From: CALJFL01 sp964590005
Lineage (GTDB): Bacteria; Pseudomonadota; Gammaproteobacteria; Pseudomonadales; Halieaceae
Reading direction: 5' to 3'
Assembly: GCA_964590005.1 (NCBI GenBank)
Contig: CAZPVJ010000134.1
Location: 1-22,310 of the forward strand
Length of the DNA stretch: 22,310 nt
The notes beneath the pieces are model-generated. The model was not told where the DNA came from. It saw only the letters and a list, made by a program, of their open reading frames with translations, and ran no database searches. Both the position numbers and the translations under genes were made by a program. Below, piece after piece: positions 1 to 8,017 of this stretch (position 1 is its first letter; each line of letters opens with the position of its first letter).

Positions 1-230
1 CTGTGTGTATCGGGCAGAAACAGAAATGGTTTTTGTTGAGCATGCTGGAGGACGATACCGCCGTGCAACTCGACCTGAACGAACGTCCGGAGTTTGATCA
101 CTGGCAGTGGGTCAGTTACTGGTATCCCCTGAACCAGGTGATTTCCTTCAAGCGAGAGGTTTACAGAAGGGCGATGAAGGAATTGGCGGCACCGCTGGGC
201 CGGCTCACTGACAAGTTGCAGGACTACTAG
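1..230 (+). CDS. rppH: RNA pyrophosphohydrolase RppH, 3' part only
   Basis: This is the C-terminal part of a Nudix hydrolase cut by the left window edge; the first whole codon begins at base 3 and the stop is TAG 228-230. RppH removes pyrophosphate from 5'-triphosphate mRNA ends and so opens them to RNase E decay in the cytoplasm. The visible residues match the RppH C-terminal half closely: the IGQKQKWFLL segment, then PEFDHWQWVSYWYPLNQVI, then SFKREVYRRAMKE. The Nudix box itself lies outside the window, so catalytic residues cannot be checked. The last base of its stop is the first base of the proposed GTG start of ptsP, the same rppH-ptsP pairing seen in E. coli, so the two genes are probably one transcript. 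Confidence 0.93.
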   Translation, partial: VCIGQKQKWFLLSMLEDDTAVQLDLNERPEFDHWQWVSYWYPLNQVISFKREVYRRAMKELAAPLGRLTDKLQDY

Positions 231-2503
231 TGAACATGCTCGAGACCCTGCGTCACATCGTCCAGGAGGTGAATGCCGCCCGCAATCTCGAGGAGGCGCT
301 GGAGATTATCGTGCGCCGGGTGCAGGCGGCGATGCAGACGCAGGTTTGCAGTGTCTACCTGGAAGACCACGGCACGGACCAGTTTATCTTCCGCGCCACC
401 CAGGGCCTCAACCAGGATCTGGTAGGCGAGGCCCGTCTCGCGGTGGGTGAGGGTCTGGTGGGCCTGGTGGCCGAGCGAGAAGAACCGGTCAACCTCGAAA
501 ACGCCGAATCCCACCCCAGTTTCCAGTTCCTGCCGGGGATCGGTGAGGAGCCGTTTCATGCGTTTCTGGGTGTGCCGATTATCCACCAGCGTGATGTTCT
601 TGGGGTGCTGGTCGTGCAGCAAAAGGAGCGGCGGCGCTTTGATGAAAGCGAAGAGGCCTTCCTTGTCACCCTGTCAGCCCAGTTGGCCGGTGTTATCGCC
701 CATGCGCGGGTTACCGGCGCGGTGGGTGCAGAGCTGGCCGGGGGCGCGGCACAGGCCGCCAAAGTCAGCGGGATTGCCGGCGCCCCGGGTATAGCTATAG
801 GCCAGGCGGTGGTGGTTTCGCCGGTGGCCGATCTGTACGCCGTGCCCCGCAAGATCGTCAGCGATCGCCGGGCAGAACTGCGAGCCTTCAAGCAGGCGCT
901 GGAGAAGGTCCGGCATGATATTCGCGCGGTGTCGGAAAATTTACGCGGCGAGCTGAATAGCGAAGACCATGCTTTATTCGATGTTTACCTGGGCATCCTC
1001 GACGATTCGACAATCGGGGGCGAGGTCGCGGGTCTGATCAAAGCAGGGCATTGGGCCCAGGGTGCTTTGAGTGAGGTGATGATCGAGCATATCCGTCACT
1101 TCGAGCGTATGGAGCACAGCTATTTGCGGGAGCGCGCCGTCGACGTTCAGGACCTTGGCACACGGGTCCTGGCCTACCTGCAGGCCGATGAAAAAGAGGT
1201 CCACAGCTACCCTGACCAGACCATTCTCGTCGGCGAGGAGTTGACCGCTTCGGCGCTGGGCGAGATCCCGCGCGAGAAGCTGGCCGGGCTGATATCGGTG
1301 CGTGGCTCAGGCAACTCTCACGTGGCGATTCTGGCGCGTGCAATGGGTGTGCCCACAGTCATGGGTGCTGTCGACCTGCCCTTTACCCGGCTGCAAAATC
1401 TGGAGCTTGTCGTCGACGGCTACAACGGGATGGTCCACCTCAACCCGTTGCCTGAGATCAGACAGCGTTTCCTGGCGCTGGTCGACCAGGACCTGGCGAT
1501 CACTCGCGACCTTGAATCGCTGCGGGACCTGCCCTGCGAAACCAAAGATGGTTTTCGGCTGCCCCTGTGGGTGAACACGGGCCTGATGGCCGATGTAACC
1601 CGCTCGCTGGAGCAGGGCGCCGAGGGCGTTGGGCTATATCGCACCGAGATTCCGTTCTTGCTGCGCGAGCGTTTTCCCAGTGAGGAGGAGCAGCGTCAGA
1701 TTTACCGTAATCAGCTGGAGGCTTTTGCGCCGCGGCCAGTGACCATGCGCACACTGGACGTCGGCGGCGACAAGGCACTGCCCTATTTCCCGATCGAGGA
1801 GGACAACCCCTTTCTGGGTTGGCGGGGCATCCGGGTAACCCTCGACCATCCCGAGATTTTCCTGTCACAGATTCGGGCCATGCTCAAAGCCAACGCCGGG
1901 CTGGGGAATTTGCGGATCATGCTGCCCATGATCAGTAATCTTGCCGAAGTCGAGGAGGCGATAGATCTCATCAAGCGCAGCCATCGGGAGATCCAGCAAG
2001 AGGGCATTGACAGCGAACTGCCACCGATCGGCGTAATGGTCGAGGTACCTGCGGCGGTCTACCAGGCCGGCGCGTTGGCACGGCGGGTAGATTTCCTCTC
2101 GGTAGGTAGCAATGACCTTACCCAGTACTTGTTGGCTGTCGATCGCAATAATGCCCGGGTTGCCGACCTCTACCACGCCTATCACCCGGCTGTTCTGCAG
2201 GCGTTGGCCGCCGTGGCCAGCTCGGCCTCGGCAGTACAGACCCCGGTCAGTATTTGCGGAGAGTTGGCGGGCGACCCGCTGGCCGCGATCCTGTTACTGG
2301 CAATGGGCTACGACGTGCTGTCGATGAATGCGACTAGCCTGCCAAGAGTGAAGAAAGCGCTGCGCGCGATAAGCCGTGACGATGCCGCGGATCTGCTGGG
2401 CCGGGTGATGGCTTTGCACGACTCTGCCGAAATTCAGAAGCTATTGGAGGCCGATCTGGTCGAGCGCGGCCTGCAACAGTTTATTCACAATCCGGTAGCC
2501 TGA
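230..2503 (+). CDS. ptsP: Phosphoenolpyruvate-protein phosphotransferase PtsP (enzyme I-Ntr)
   Basis: PtsP takes phosphate from PEP and passes it to NPr and then PtsN in the cytoplasmic nitrogen-related PTS, a regulatory relay. In order it has an N-terminal GAF domain (about residues 1-155, with VCSVYLEDH and FLGVPIIHQRDVLGVLVVQQ), an EI N-terminal domain (about 175-300), the phosphohistidine swivel domain with GSGNSHVAILARAMGVPTV (His364 from the GTG) and a C-terminal PEP-binding barrel with LDVGGDKALPYFP, NDLTQYLLAVDRNN and SICGELAGDP (Cys676). Length (757 aa) is normal for the family. Two starts compete. GTG 230 has AGGA at 220-223 with a 6-nt spacer. ATG 236 gives the start MLETLRHIV, which aligns better with homologues. 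The 3' end overlaps the convergent NRDE gene by 19 bp and I see no terminator there. Confidence 0.96.
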   Translation: MNMLETLRHIVQEVNAARNLEEALEIIVRRVQAAMQTQVCSVYLEDHGTDQFIFRATQGLNQDLVGEARLAVGEGLVGLVAEREEPVNLENAESHPSFQFLPGIGEEPFHAFLGVPIIHQRDVLGVLVVQQKERRRFDESEEAFLVTLSAQLAGVIAHARVTGAVGAELAGGAAQAAKVSGIAGAPGIAIGQAVVVSPVADLYAVPRKIVSDRRAELRAFKQALEKVRHDIRAVSENLRGELNSEDHALFDVYLGILDDSTIGGEVAGLIKAGHWAQGALSEVMIEHIRHFERMEHSYLRERAVDVQDLGTRVLAYLQADEKEVHSYPDQTILVGEELTASALGEIPREKLAGLISVRGSGNSHVAILARAMGVPTVMGAVDLPFTRLQNLELVVDGYNGMVHLNPLPEIRQRFLALVDQDLAITRDLESLRDLPCETKDGFRLPLWVNTGLMADVTRSLEQGAEGVGLYRTEIPFLLRERFPSEEEQRQIYRNQLEAFAPRPVTMRTLDVGGDKALPYFPIEEDNPFLGWRGIRVTLDHPEIFLSQIRAMLKANAGLGNLRIMLPMISNLAEVEEAIDLIKRSHREIQQEGIDSELPPIGVMVEVPAAVYQAGALARRVDFLSVGSNDLTQYLLAVDRNNARVADLYHAYHPAVLQALAAVASSASAVQTPVSICGELAGDPLAAILLLAMGYDVLSMNATSLPRVKKALRAISRDDAADLLGRVMALHDSAEIQKLLEADLVERGLQQFIHNPVA

Positions 2504-3282
2504 GCCGAATCCTCCAGGCTGAAGGTCTCCTCAACCACGCCTGTTATCGCGCCCGTTTCACCATAGCTGGTTTCCCGCCAGTGAGCCCGGCCCTCATTAT
2601 TCATCCACAAGGTAGTACTGCAGCGTGTTCCATAGACCCCTGCCTGGATAAACTGGGCCGACAGGGCCTGGTCCATATCTCCAGTCAGCCCCTGGCGATG
2701 CAGTTCTTCGGGTGCGGCCAGCTGACGGTCGGACACGACGGCAAGAAGCGCGTCATGGCTTGGTTCTGTTGCGGCCAGTTCAGCCAGTCGTTCTTTGCCC
2801 AGTTCGACTTTTGGCCAAGGGGTATCCAGCGAGGCGTTGCTTAGCCCGTAGAGGCCTGGTGCCAGGACCTGGGGTTCGGCAGCGGTGCTGCCGCCGCTGT
2901 TGCTGTAGTACCACAGCGAATGCCGGTCGGCGACCAGCAGGTTAAACCCCGCGTAGTCGGTGGCGCGCGAGGCCACCTCCTGCAGATAGTGTTGCGGGGA
3001 AGACGAGCCCTGCAGGTAATCCAGGGTCAATTCTCCCCGCGAGCGGGGCGCGGGCAAGGTTCTGGCCGGGTCTCGGTAGTTGGTTATGGCGGCGAATCGC
3101 CCACCTCGAGTGACGCCCAGCCAGGTGCCACCCTGCTCCAGGTCCTGCCCCGCCAGGATCGCGGGATTGGCAGGCCAGAAACTGGCCGCGGCAGTCGGGC
3201 GGGCAAAAAATTCGTCCCGGTTGGCGGAGACCACCAAAGGTTGGTTTGGCCACAACTGGTGGGCGAGAATGATCAGGCACAT
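2485..3282 (-). CDS. NRDE (TANGO2-like) family protein
   Basis: A 265-residue protein of the NRDE family, the bacterial relatives of eukaryotic TANGO2. The molecular function is not settled, although the fold and Met-Cys start suggest an Ntn-hydrolase-like protein whose Cys2 becomes the N-terminal residue. Seen directly: the start MCLIILAHQ, the name-giving motif with SANRDEFFARPT near residues 19-30, a GGTWLGV segment near residues 51-57, the segment FAAITNYRDP, and a late CSTTLWMNN. No signal peptide or membrane segment is visible, so it is probably cytoplasmic. The ATG at 3282 fits the conserved family N-terminus exactly. It is transcribed against its neighbours, and its last 19 bp lie over the end of ptsP. 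Specific role unknown. Confidence 0.88.
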   Translation of the reverse strand: MCLIILAHQLWPNQPLVVSANRDEFFARPTAAASFWPANPAILAGQDLEQGGTWLGVTRGGRFAAITNYRDPARTLPAPRSRGELTLDYLQGSSSPQHYLQEVASRATDYAGFNLLVADRHSLWYYSNSGGSTAAEPQVLAPGLYGLSNASLDTPWPKVELGKERLAELAATEPSHDALLAVVSDRQLAAPEELHRQGLTGDMDQALSAQFIQAGVYGTRCSTTLWMNNEGRAHWRETSYGETGAITGVVEETFSLEDSAQATGL

Positions 3283-3302
3283 GCGCTATTTCCAATCGCT
3301 AA

Positions 3303-3331
3303 TTGTGAAACCTTCCGAGCTGCATGATAAT
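3303..3331 (+). promoter_or_regulatory. Predicted sigma-70 promoter for lgt-thyA-folA
   Basis: TTGTGA at 3303-3308 and GATAAT at 3326-3331 are separated by exactly 17 bp, matching the -35 box in four and the -10 box in five of six positions. It lies in the 109-bp gap between the divergent NRDE gene and lgt and would give a leader of roughly 55 nt before the lgt ATG. Inferred from sequence alone. Confidence 0.55.
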
Positions 3332-3391
3332 AACGGTTTTATACCCCGGCTGCGTCTTGGCGCAGTCCCTGTCCGGAACTGAACATACTTC

Positions 3392-4192
3392 ATGCTGGCC
3401 TATCCTGAAATTGACCCGGTCGCGTTTGCCCTTGGGCCGGTCAAGGTGCATTGGTATGGGCTGACCTATCTTGGCGGACTGGCGTTTGCCTGGTGGCTTG
3501 CCGTCCGACAGACAGCCCGGCCCAACGCTGTCCTGAAGCGGGAACAGGTCGATGACTTGATCTTTTACGCCGCCATCGGGATCGTCCTTGGGGGACGCTT
3601 TGGCTACGCCGTGCTTTACGGTGGCGAGCGGCTTGCCCAGGATCCCACCTGGTTACTGCGGGTTTGGCAGGGTGGTATGTCGTTTCACGGTGGCTTCCTG
3701 GGCGTGCTGTTGGCAATGTGGATTTTCTCCCGCCGCCACGGCATACGCATGGGGCCGTTACTGGATTTCATCACGCCGCTGGCGCCGGTGGGACTGGCCT
3801 TGGGTCGCCTTGGGAACTTTATCGGGCAGGAACTCTGGGGCCGGCCTAGCGATGTGCCCTGGGCGATGGTTTTCCCCCGCGACCCACTGCAGTTGGCCCG
3901 TCATCCCTCCCAGCTCTACCAGTTTGCGCTGGAGGGTGTGTTGTTATTTGTGATCGTACTGTGGTTCAGCTCCAAACCCAGGCCGACCTGGGCGACTGCG
4001 GGAGTGTTCGCGCTGGGCTATGGCTGTCTGCGTTTCATTGCGGAGTTTTTCCGGGAGCCGGACGCGCACCTGGGTTTCCAGGCGCTGGGCTGGGTCACCC
4101 GCGGGCAACTGTTGTGCTTGCCGATGATTGCGATTGGGGCTTATCTTCTCGTCTGGGCTTACCGCCGAGACGGCAAAGCCGACGTCAAATGA
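3392..4192 (+). CDS. lgt: Prolipoprotein diacylglyceryl transferase Lgt
   Basis: Lgt transfers diacylglycerol from phosphatidylglycerol to the lipobox cysteine of prelipoproteins in the inner membrane, the first step of lipoprotein maturation; at least three predicted lipoproteins in this window would depend on it. The 266-residue protein is highly hydrophobic with about seven membrane segments. Diagnostic motifs are MSFHGGFLG with His99 (E. coli His103 counterpart), the Lgt signature GRLGNFIGQELWGR with Arg139 (E. coli Arg143), RHPSQLYQ, and RFIAEFFREPD near the C-terminus. Length is normal. The Shine-Dalgarno region before ATG 3392 is weak (GGA well upstream), but the LAYPEIDPVAF N-terminus fits the family. 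It starts a lgt-thyA-folA run with short gaps (22 and 33 nt). Confidence 0.96.
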   Translation: MLAYPEIDPVAFALGPVKVHWYGLTYLGGLAFAWWLAVRQTARPNAVLKREQVDDLIFYAAIGIVLGGRFGYAVLYGGERLAQDPTWLLRVWQGGMSFHGGFLGVLLAMWIFSRRHGIRMGPLLDFITPLAPVGLALGRLGNFIGQELWGRPSDVPWAMVFPRDPLQLARHPSQLYQFALEGVLLFVIVLWFSSKPRPTWATAGVFALGYGCLRFIAEFFREPDAHLGFQALGWVTRGQLLCLPMIAIGAYLLVWAYRRDGKADVK

Positions 4193-4214
4193 GGATTAAG
4201 GTAAACCAAACCCG

Positions 4215-5048
4215 ATGAAACAGTACCTCGACCTGCTGCAGGATATTCTGGATAACGGCACTCGTAAGGAGGACCGCACCGGCACCGGGACGCTGTCGGT
4301 GTTCGGCCGGCAGTACCGGCATAACCTGGATGATGGCTTTCCCCTGTTAACCACCAAGAAGCTGCACCTGAAGAGCATCATCAATGAGCTTATCTGGTTT
4401 CTCAACGGTGGAACCAATACGGCCTGGCTGAAAGAGAACGGTGTCAGTATCTGGGATGAGTGGGCAACAGAAGAGGGCGACCTCGGCCCCTTGTATGGCG
4501 CCCAGTGGACAGCCTGGCCTACCCGTGATGGTGGCGCAATAAACCAGATTGACTACGTCGTTGACTGCCTTCGCAATAACCCCGATAGTCGCCGGATACT
4601 TTTTCATGGCTGGAACGTGGAATACCTGCCAGATGAAAAAATCAGTCCGGCCGACAACGTAAGGGCTGGCCGCATGGCGCTGCCGCCCTGCCACCTCTTG
4701 TACCAGTTTTATGTCGCGGAAGGCCGTCTTTCTTCGCAGCTGTATATCCGCTCCAGTGATTCCTTTCTGGGTTTGCCCTATAACACCGCCAGCCTTGCCG
4801 TGCTGACCATGATGCTGGCTCAGCAGACCGGGCTCGTCCCCGGTGAAATCATAATAACGACCGGGGATTCGCACATTTACAGTAACCACATTGACCAGGT
4901 GCGCGAGCAGCTGGCTCGAACCCCGCGCGCCCTGCCAACGCTCAAACTACGCCGCAAACCGGATAGCATTTACGATTACAGGTTCGAGGACTTTGAATTG
5001 CTCAACTACGAGCCGCACGCCCATATTGCCGCCCCGGTAGCGGTGTAA
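4215..5048 (+). CDS. thyA: Thymidylate synthase ThyA
   Basis: ThyA methylates dUMP to dTMP using 5,10-methylenetetrahydrofolate and releases dihydrofolate. Visible family features are RKEDRTGTGTLSVFG near the N-terminus, the catalytic centre MALPPCHLLYQFYV with nucleophile Cys159, RSSDSFLGLPYNTASLA, TGDSHIYSNHIDQ, and the C-terminal APVAV. The protein is 277 residues against 264 for E. coli. The extra 13 residues fall just before the active site (between WNVEYLPDE and RMALPPC), consistent with Cys159 versus E. coli Cys146; longer ThyA proteins with material here are known, so this is a variant and not a defect. It follows lgt by 22 nt, as in E. coli, and precedes folA, which recycles its dihydrofolate product. 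Confidence 0.97.
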   Translation: MKQYLDLLQDILDNGTRKEDRTGTGTLSVFGRQYRHNLDDGFPLLTTKKLHLKSIINELIWFLNGGTNTAWLKENGVSIWDEWATEEGDLGPLYGAQWTAWPTRDGGAINQIDYVVDCLRNNPDSRRILFHGWNVEYLPDEKISPADNVRAGRMALPPCHLLYQFYVAEGRLSSQLYIRSSDSFLGLPYNTASLAVLTMMLAQQTGLVPGEIIITTGDSHIYSNHIDQVREQLARTPRALPTLKLRRKPDSIYDYRFEDFELLNYEPHAHIAAPVAV

Positions 5049-5081
5049 AGAGCCCGGGCGGGAACGGGGTCGCCTTCTAGC

Positions 5082-5609
5082 ATGTTGTTGTCATTGATAG
5101 TCGCTGCTGCGGAGAACGGTGTTATAGGTCGCAATAACGCGCTGCCCTGGCATCTTGCGGAAGACCTGAAACACTTCAAGCGCCTGACCATGGGCAAGCC
5201 CATCCTGATGGGGCGAAAGACCTTTGAGTCCATTGGCCGCCCTTTGCCGGGCCGTACCAACATCGTCATCACCCGCAATCGGGACTACCAGCCCGATGGG
5301 GTTCGGGTTGTCGACTCGCTGTCCGCGGCGCTTGATCTTGCCGAGGCGATCGCCTTGATCGATGGCGCAGACGAGCTGATGGTCATTGGTGGTGCACAGA
5401 TCTACGCCGAGGCTTTGCCCGTGGCCCAGAGATTGTATTTGACCCGGGTGCACGCTGCGGTGGAGGGTGACGCTGTGTTACCGCAGATCGACTGGAGCCG
5501 GTGGCGGGAAGTTTCCCGCGAGCGCTGCACAGCAGAGCCGCCCAATCCCTACGATTACAGCTTTTTGGTGTATGAGGCCGATCGCGACAATGCTACGTCG
5601 GGCGACTGA
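5082..5609 (+). CDS. folA: Dihydrofolate reductase (type I)
   Basis: FolA reduces dihydrofolate to tetrahydrofolate with NADPH, restoring the cofactor oxidised by ThyA immediately upstream. At 175 residues it is slightly longer than the E. coli enzyme (159). Seen in the sequence: LIVAAAENGVIGRNNALPWH with the acidic active-site residue Asp28 in HLAEDLKHF, the NADPH-binding MGRKTFESIGRPLPGR, NIVITRN, and VIGGAQIYAEALP. The ATG at 5082 gives the usual beta-strand N-terminus (MLLSLIVAAAENG). The 33-nt gap from thyA and the same orientation suggest one transcript. No convincing intrinsic terminator follows; the next 220 bp appear to contain the promoter of the TonB-type cluster. Confidence 0.97.
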   Translation: MLLSLIVAAAENGVIGRNNALPWHLAEDLKHFKRLTMGKPILMGRKTFESIGRPLPGRTNIVITRNRDYQPDGVRVVDSLSAALDLAEAIALIDGADELMVIGGAQIYAEALPVAQRLYLTRVHAAVEGDAVLPQIDWSRWREVSRERCTAEPPNPYDYSFLVYEADRDNATSGD

Positions 5610-5694
5610 GTGTTACCTTAGGCTCAAGGGGTCGCTCAGCCTGTCACCAATCTACACACAAGGGGTTGCGGGGCCACTGCCTATCCCGGCTTCA

Positions 5695-5764
5695 TTGAAA
5701 AATTGGAAGTTCTGGGTTTAAATTGCGCCCCTTGGTTTACCGACCCAGATTTTTACACTATATA
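5695..5764 (+). promoter_or_regulatory. Promoter region of the TonB2-type cluster (two candidate sigma-70 promoters)
   Basis: The 221-bp gap 5610-5830 contains two overlapping-scale candidates: TTGAAA (5695-5700) with 17 bp to TTAAAT (5718-5723), and TTTACC (5736-5741) with 17 bp to TATATA (5759-5764) in a locally AT-rich run. Either would leave a 70-130 nt leader before the DUF3450 gene. I found no recognisable Fur-box-like 19-bp palindrome, so iron control is not supported by what I can see. Confidence 0.45.
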
Positions 5765-5830
5765 AATAAGTACCAATCTCGCTTTAATAAATTCAGAACA
5801 ACCTTGTTGGATATAGGAAGTGCTATTCCC

Positions 5831-6616
5831 ATGACTATGCATCGATTGAAGAACGTGTTCGTCGCTGCACTTGTCGCTACCGGTACCCTTGTGGGCACGG
5901 TCGCGGTAGTGCAAGCCAGTACCCTCGACGCCATCCTGGATGTCGGAGAACAAAAAAATGCAGCAGCGCGTAAATCGCAGGCAAAGATAGATCGCCTCGC
6001 TGATGAAACGTCTGACCTGCTCAGTGATTACAAGACAGTGATGAAGCAGGTAGACGGTCTGGTCGTTTACAACGAGCGGCTGGAGCGACAAATCCAGAAC
6101 CAGCTGACGCGAATCGACAATATCGATGGGTCAATCGAGCAGGTGACTATCGTGCAGCGCCAGATGACACCTCTGGTGATCCGTATGATCGACGGGCTGG
6201 AGCAGTTCGTCGAGCTGGATGTGCCGTTTAACAAGGAAGAGCGTATGCAGCGTATTGCGTTTCTTCGCGGTAACCTCGATCGAGCAGACGTGAGCGTGGC
6301 TGAAAAATTCCGCCAGGTCCTGGAGGCTTACAACATCGAATTACAATACGGTCGCGGCATTGAAACCTACCGCGATACGATTGAGCTCGGCGGCGCTCAG
6401 CGAGACGTCGACTTCCTGCGCATCGGTCGCGTTGCCCTGGTCTACCAGTCAACTGATGGCGCGGTATCCGGTGCCTGGGACAAGAGTGCCGGCGCCTGGG
6501 TAGAACTGCCCTCTGGCCAGTATGATGCCGCAATCCGCAAGGGGATTCGCATCGCCAAGAAACAAGCAACTATTGAACTGTTGAGCATGCCAGTTTCTGC
6601 TCCGGAGGCGAATTAA
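5831..6616 (+). CDS. Periplasmic DUF3450 protein of a TonB2/TtpC-type system
   Basis: A 261-residue DUF3450 protein, a family found next to TtpC-like long ExbB genes; its own biochemical role is not established. The N-terminus is a Sec signal peptide (MTMHRLKNVF, hydrophobic core to about residue 27, cleavage likely after VVQA, residue 29). Residues about 33-120 are polar and heptad-like (QKNAAARKSQAKIDRLADET, then ERQIQNQLTRIDNIDGSIEQ), suggesting a coiled coil. A conserved second half follows, with ADVSVAEKFRQVLEAYNIE and VDFLRIGRVALVYQ. I chose ATG 5831 over upstream in-frame starts because AGGAAG at 5815-5820 precedes it and the signal peptide begins there. Its stop overlaps the next start as TAATG, so the two are translationally linked. 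By inference it extends the motor complex into the periplasm. Confidence 0.9.
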   Translation: MTMHRLKNVFVAALVATGTLVGTVAVVQASTLDAILDVGEQKNAAARKSQAKIDRLADETSDLLSDYKTVMKQVDGLVVYNERLERQIQNQLTRIDNIDGSIEQVTIVQRQMTPLVIRMIDGLEQFVELDVPFNKEERMQRIAFLRGNLDRADVSVAEKFRQVLEAYNIELQYGRGIETYRDTIELGGAQRDVDFLRIGRVALVYQSTDGAVSGAWDKSAGAWVELPSGQYDAAIRKGIRIAKKQATIELLSMPVSAPEAN

Positions 6617-8016
6617 TGTTTACTAAACGCTTTAAAGTTTCATTACTCGCCATAGCGGGTGCCGCCGTATTCTCTGCCAACCTGGCGGTTGCGCAGGAAG
6701 GGGCCGCCGATGCACCTGCAGCATCACTGGATGATCTGCTGCGATTCGTCAAACAGGGCCAGGTTACCGAGTCCAAGGAAAATCGTGCGCGTGAGGCACG
6801 TTTTGCCAAGGACAAGGCCAACCAGGCTGCTGCACTCAAGAGAGCGCAGGACGAGCGAACACGACAAGAGCAGCGCAGTGAGCGACTCGAAAACACCTTC
6901 GAGGAAAATGAACTGTTGATCTCTGCCAAGCAGGCCCAACTCCGAGAGAAACTGGGTACGCTGGCCGAACTGTTCGGACACCTGACCTCGGCCTCAGGTG
7001 ACCTCGCTTCTAACATCGAGGTTTCCCTGGCCTCTGCCCAATACCCCGATAGGGAGCTGTTCCTGAAGGACCTGATCTCCAAGATGGGTGGCGCAGATAC
7101 CCTGCCAAGCGTCGAGGAAATCGAGCGTGTCTGGTACGAGTTGCTACGTGAGGTGCGCGAAACCGGTGTTGTTACAACCTTTAGCGCGGAAGTTGCCACC
7201 CCCGGTGGTGAGCGCGCGACGCGTGATGTATTGCGTATAGGCGCCTTCAACATCGTTGATATGGACGGCAACTATCTCAGCTACGAAAATGATTCGCTGA
7301 GCGAGTTACCCCGCCAACCCAGCGGTCCCTACACCGGTTGGGCGGCAGACCTGGCCTCTTCAACCTCCGGCCTGAACAGCTTTGGTATTGACCCAACGGG
7401 TCCCACAGGGGGCTCCTTCCTGGCGGCGATTATCGATACGCCAACACTGGAAGAGCGCTGGCACCAGGGTGGCTACATCGGCTACGCGATCACCGCAGTC
7501 GGTATTTTCGCCTTCATTCTGGCGATCTATCGCATGCTGGTACTGTCGCTTGTCGGCTCCAAGGTCAGCTCCCAGCTCAAGAGCGAGAAGGCCAACGACA
7601 ACAATCCATTGGGCCGGGTACTCAAGATTCACGAGGACAACCCAACGATGGATACAGAGACTCTCGAGCTCAAGCTGTCTGAAGGGGTATTGCGTGAAAC
7701 TCCCAAGCTCGAAAGTGGTCTTACCCTGTTGAAGATCATCGCTGCGGTGGCACCGTTGATGGGTCTGCTTGGTACGGTAACCGGTATGATTATTACCTTC
7801 CAGGCGATTACCATATTTGGTGCGGGCGATCCGAAGGCGATGGCCGGCGGTATTTCCGGCGCATTGATCACCACCGTGTTGGGTCTGTTGGTCGCGATTC
7901 CGACAGTTCTGCTGCATACGGTTGTGAATGGCCGTGCCCAGCGGATCATCCACATACTCGACGAGCAGACGACAGGCATTATTGCAGAGCACACAGAAGC
8001 CAACTTGAGGTCGTAG
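6616..8016 (+). CDS. ttpC: TtpC-like long ExbB/MotA/TolQ-family protein
   Basis: A 466-residue proton-channel family protein with a large N-terminal periplasmic extension, the architecture of TtpC, which Vibrio TonB2 systems need in addition to ExbB2-ExbD2. In order: signal peptide (cleavage likely after AVA, residue 26), a charged coiled-coil stretch (about 45-120, rich in E, R, K and Q), a periplasmic domain to about residue 280, a membrane segment at about 287-308 (GYAITAVGIFAFILAIY), a cytoplasmic part, then the two MotA/TolQ/ExbB core helices at about 370-395 (APLMGLLGTVTGMI) and 408-440 (MAGGISGALITTVLGLLVAI). It overlaps the DUF3450 gene by one base and lies one base before exbB. It probably sits in the inner membrane and links the motor with DUF3450. 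Confidence 0.92.
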   Translation: MFTKRFKVSLLAIAGAAVFSANLAVAQEGAADAPAASLDDLLRFVKQGQVTESKENRAREARFAKDKANQAAALKRAQDERTRQEQRSERLENTFEENELLISAKQAQLREKLGTLAELFGHLTSASGDLASNIEVSLASAQYPDRELFLKDLISKMGGADTLPSVEEIERVWYELLREVRETGVVTTFSAEVATPGGERATRDVLRIGAFNIVDMDGNYLSYENDSLSELPRQPSGPYTGWAADLASSTSGLNSFGIDPTGPTGGSFLAAIIDTPTLEERWHQGGYIGYAITAVGIFAFILAIYRMLVLSLVGSKVSSQLKSEKANDNNPLGRVLKIHEDNPTMDTETLELKLSEGVLRETPKLESGLTLLKIIAAVAPLMGLLGTVTGMIITFQAITIFGAGDPKAMAGGISGALITTVLGLLVAIPTVLLHTVVNGRAQRIIHILDEQTTGIIAEHTEANLRS

Positions 8017-8017
8017 C

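Noticed and set aside
4347..4889. Minus-strand open frame of 180 codons across thyA
   Set aside because: It is antisense to an intact, highly conserved thymidylate synthase and shows no family features.
5618..5640. Possible terminator after folA (AGGCT with AGCCT further on)
   Set aside because: It has only a five-pair stem, a large loop and no T-tract, so it is not a credible intrinsic terminator.
5610..5830. Fur box before the TonB2-type cluster
   Set aside because: The region was read for GATAATGATAATCATTATC-like symmetry; AT-rich stretches exist but none has the required inverted arrangement.
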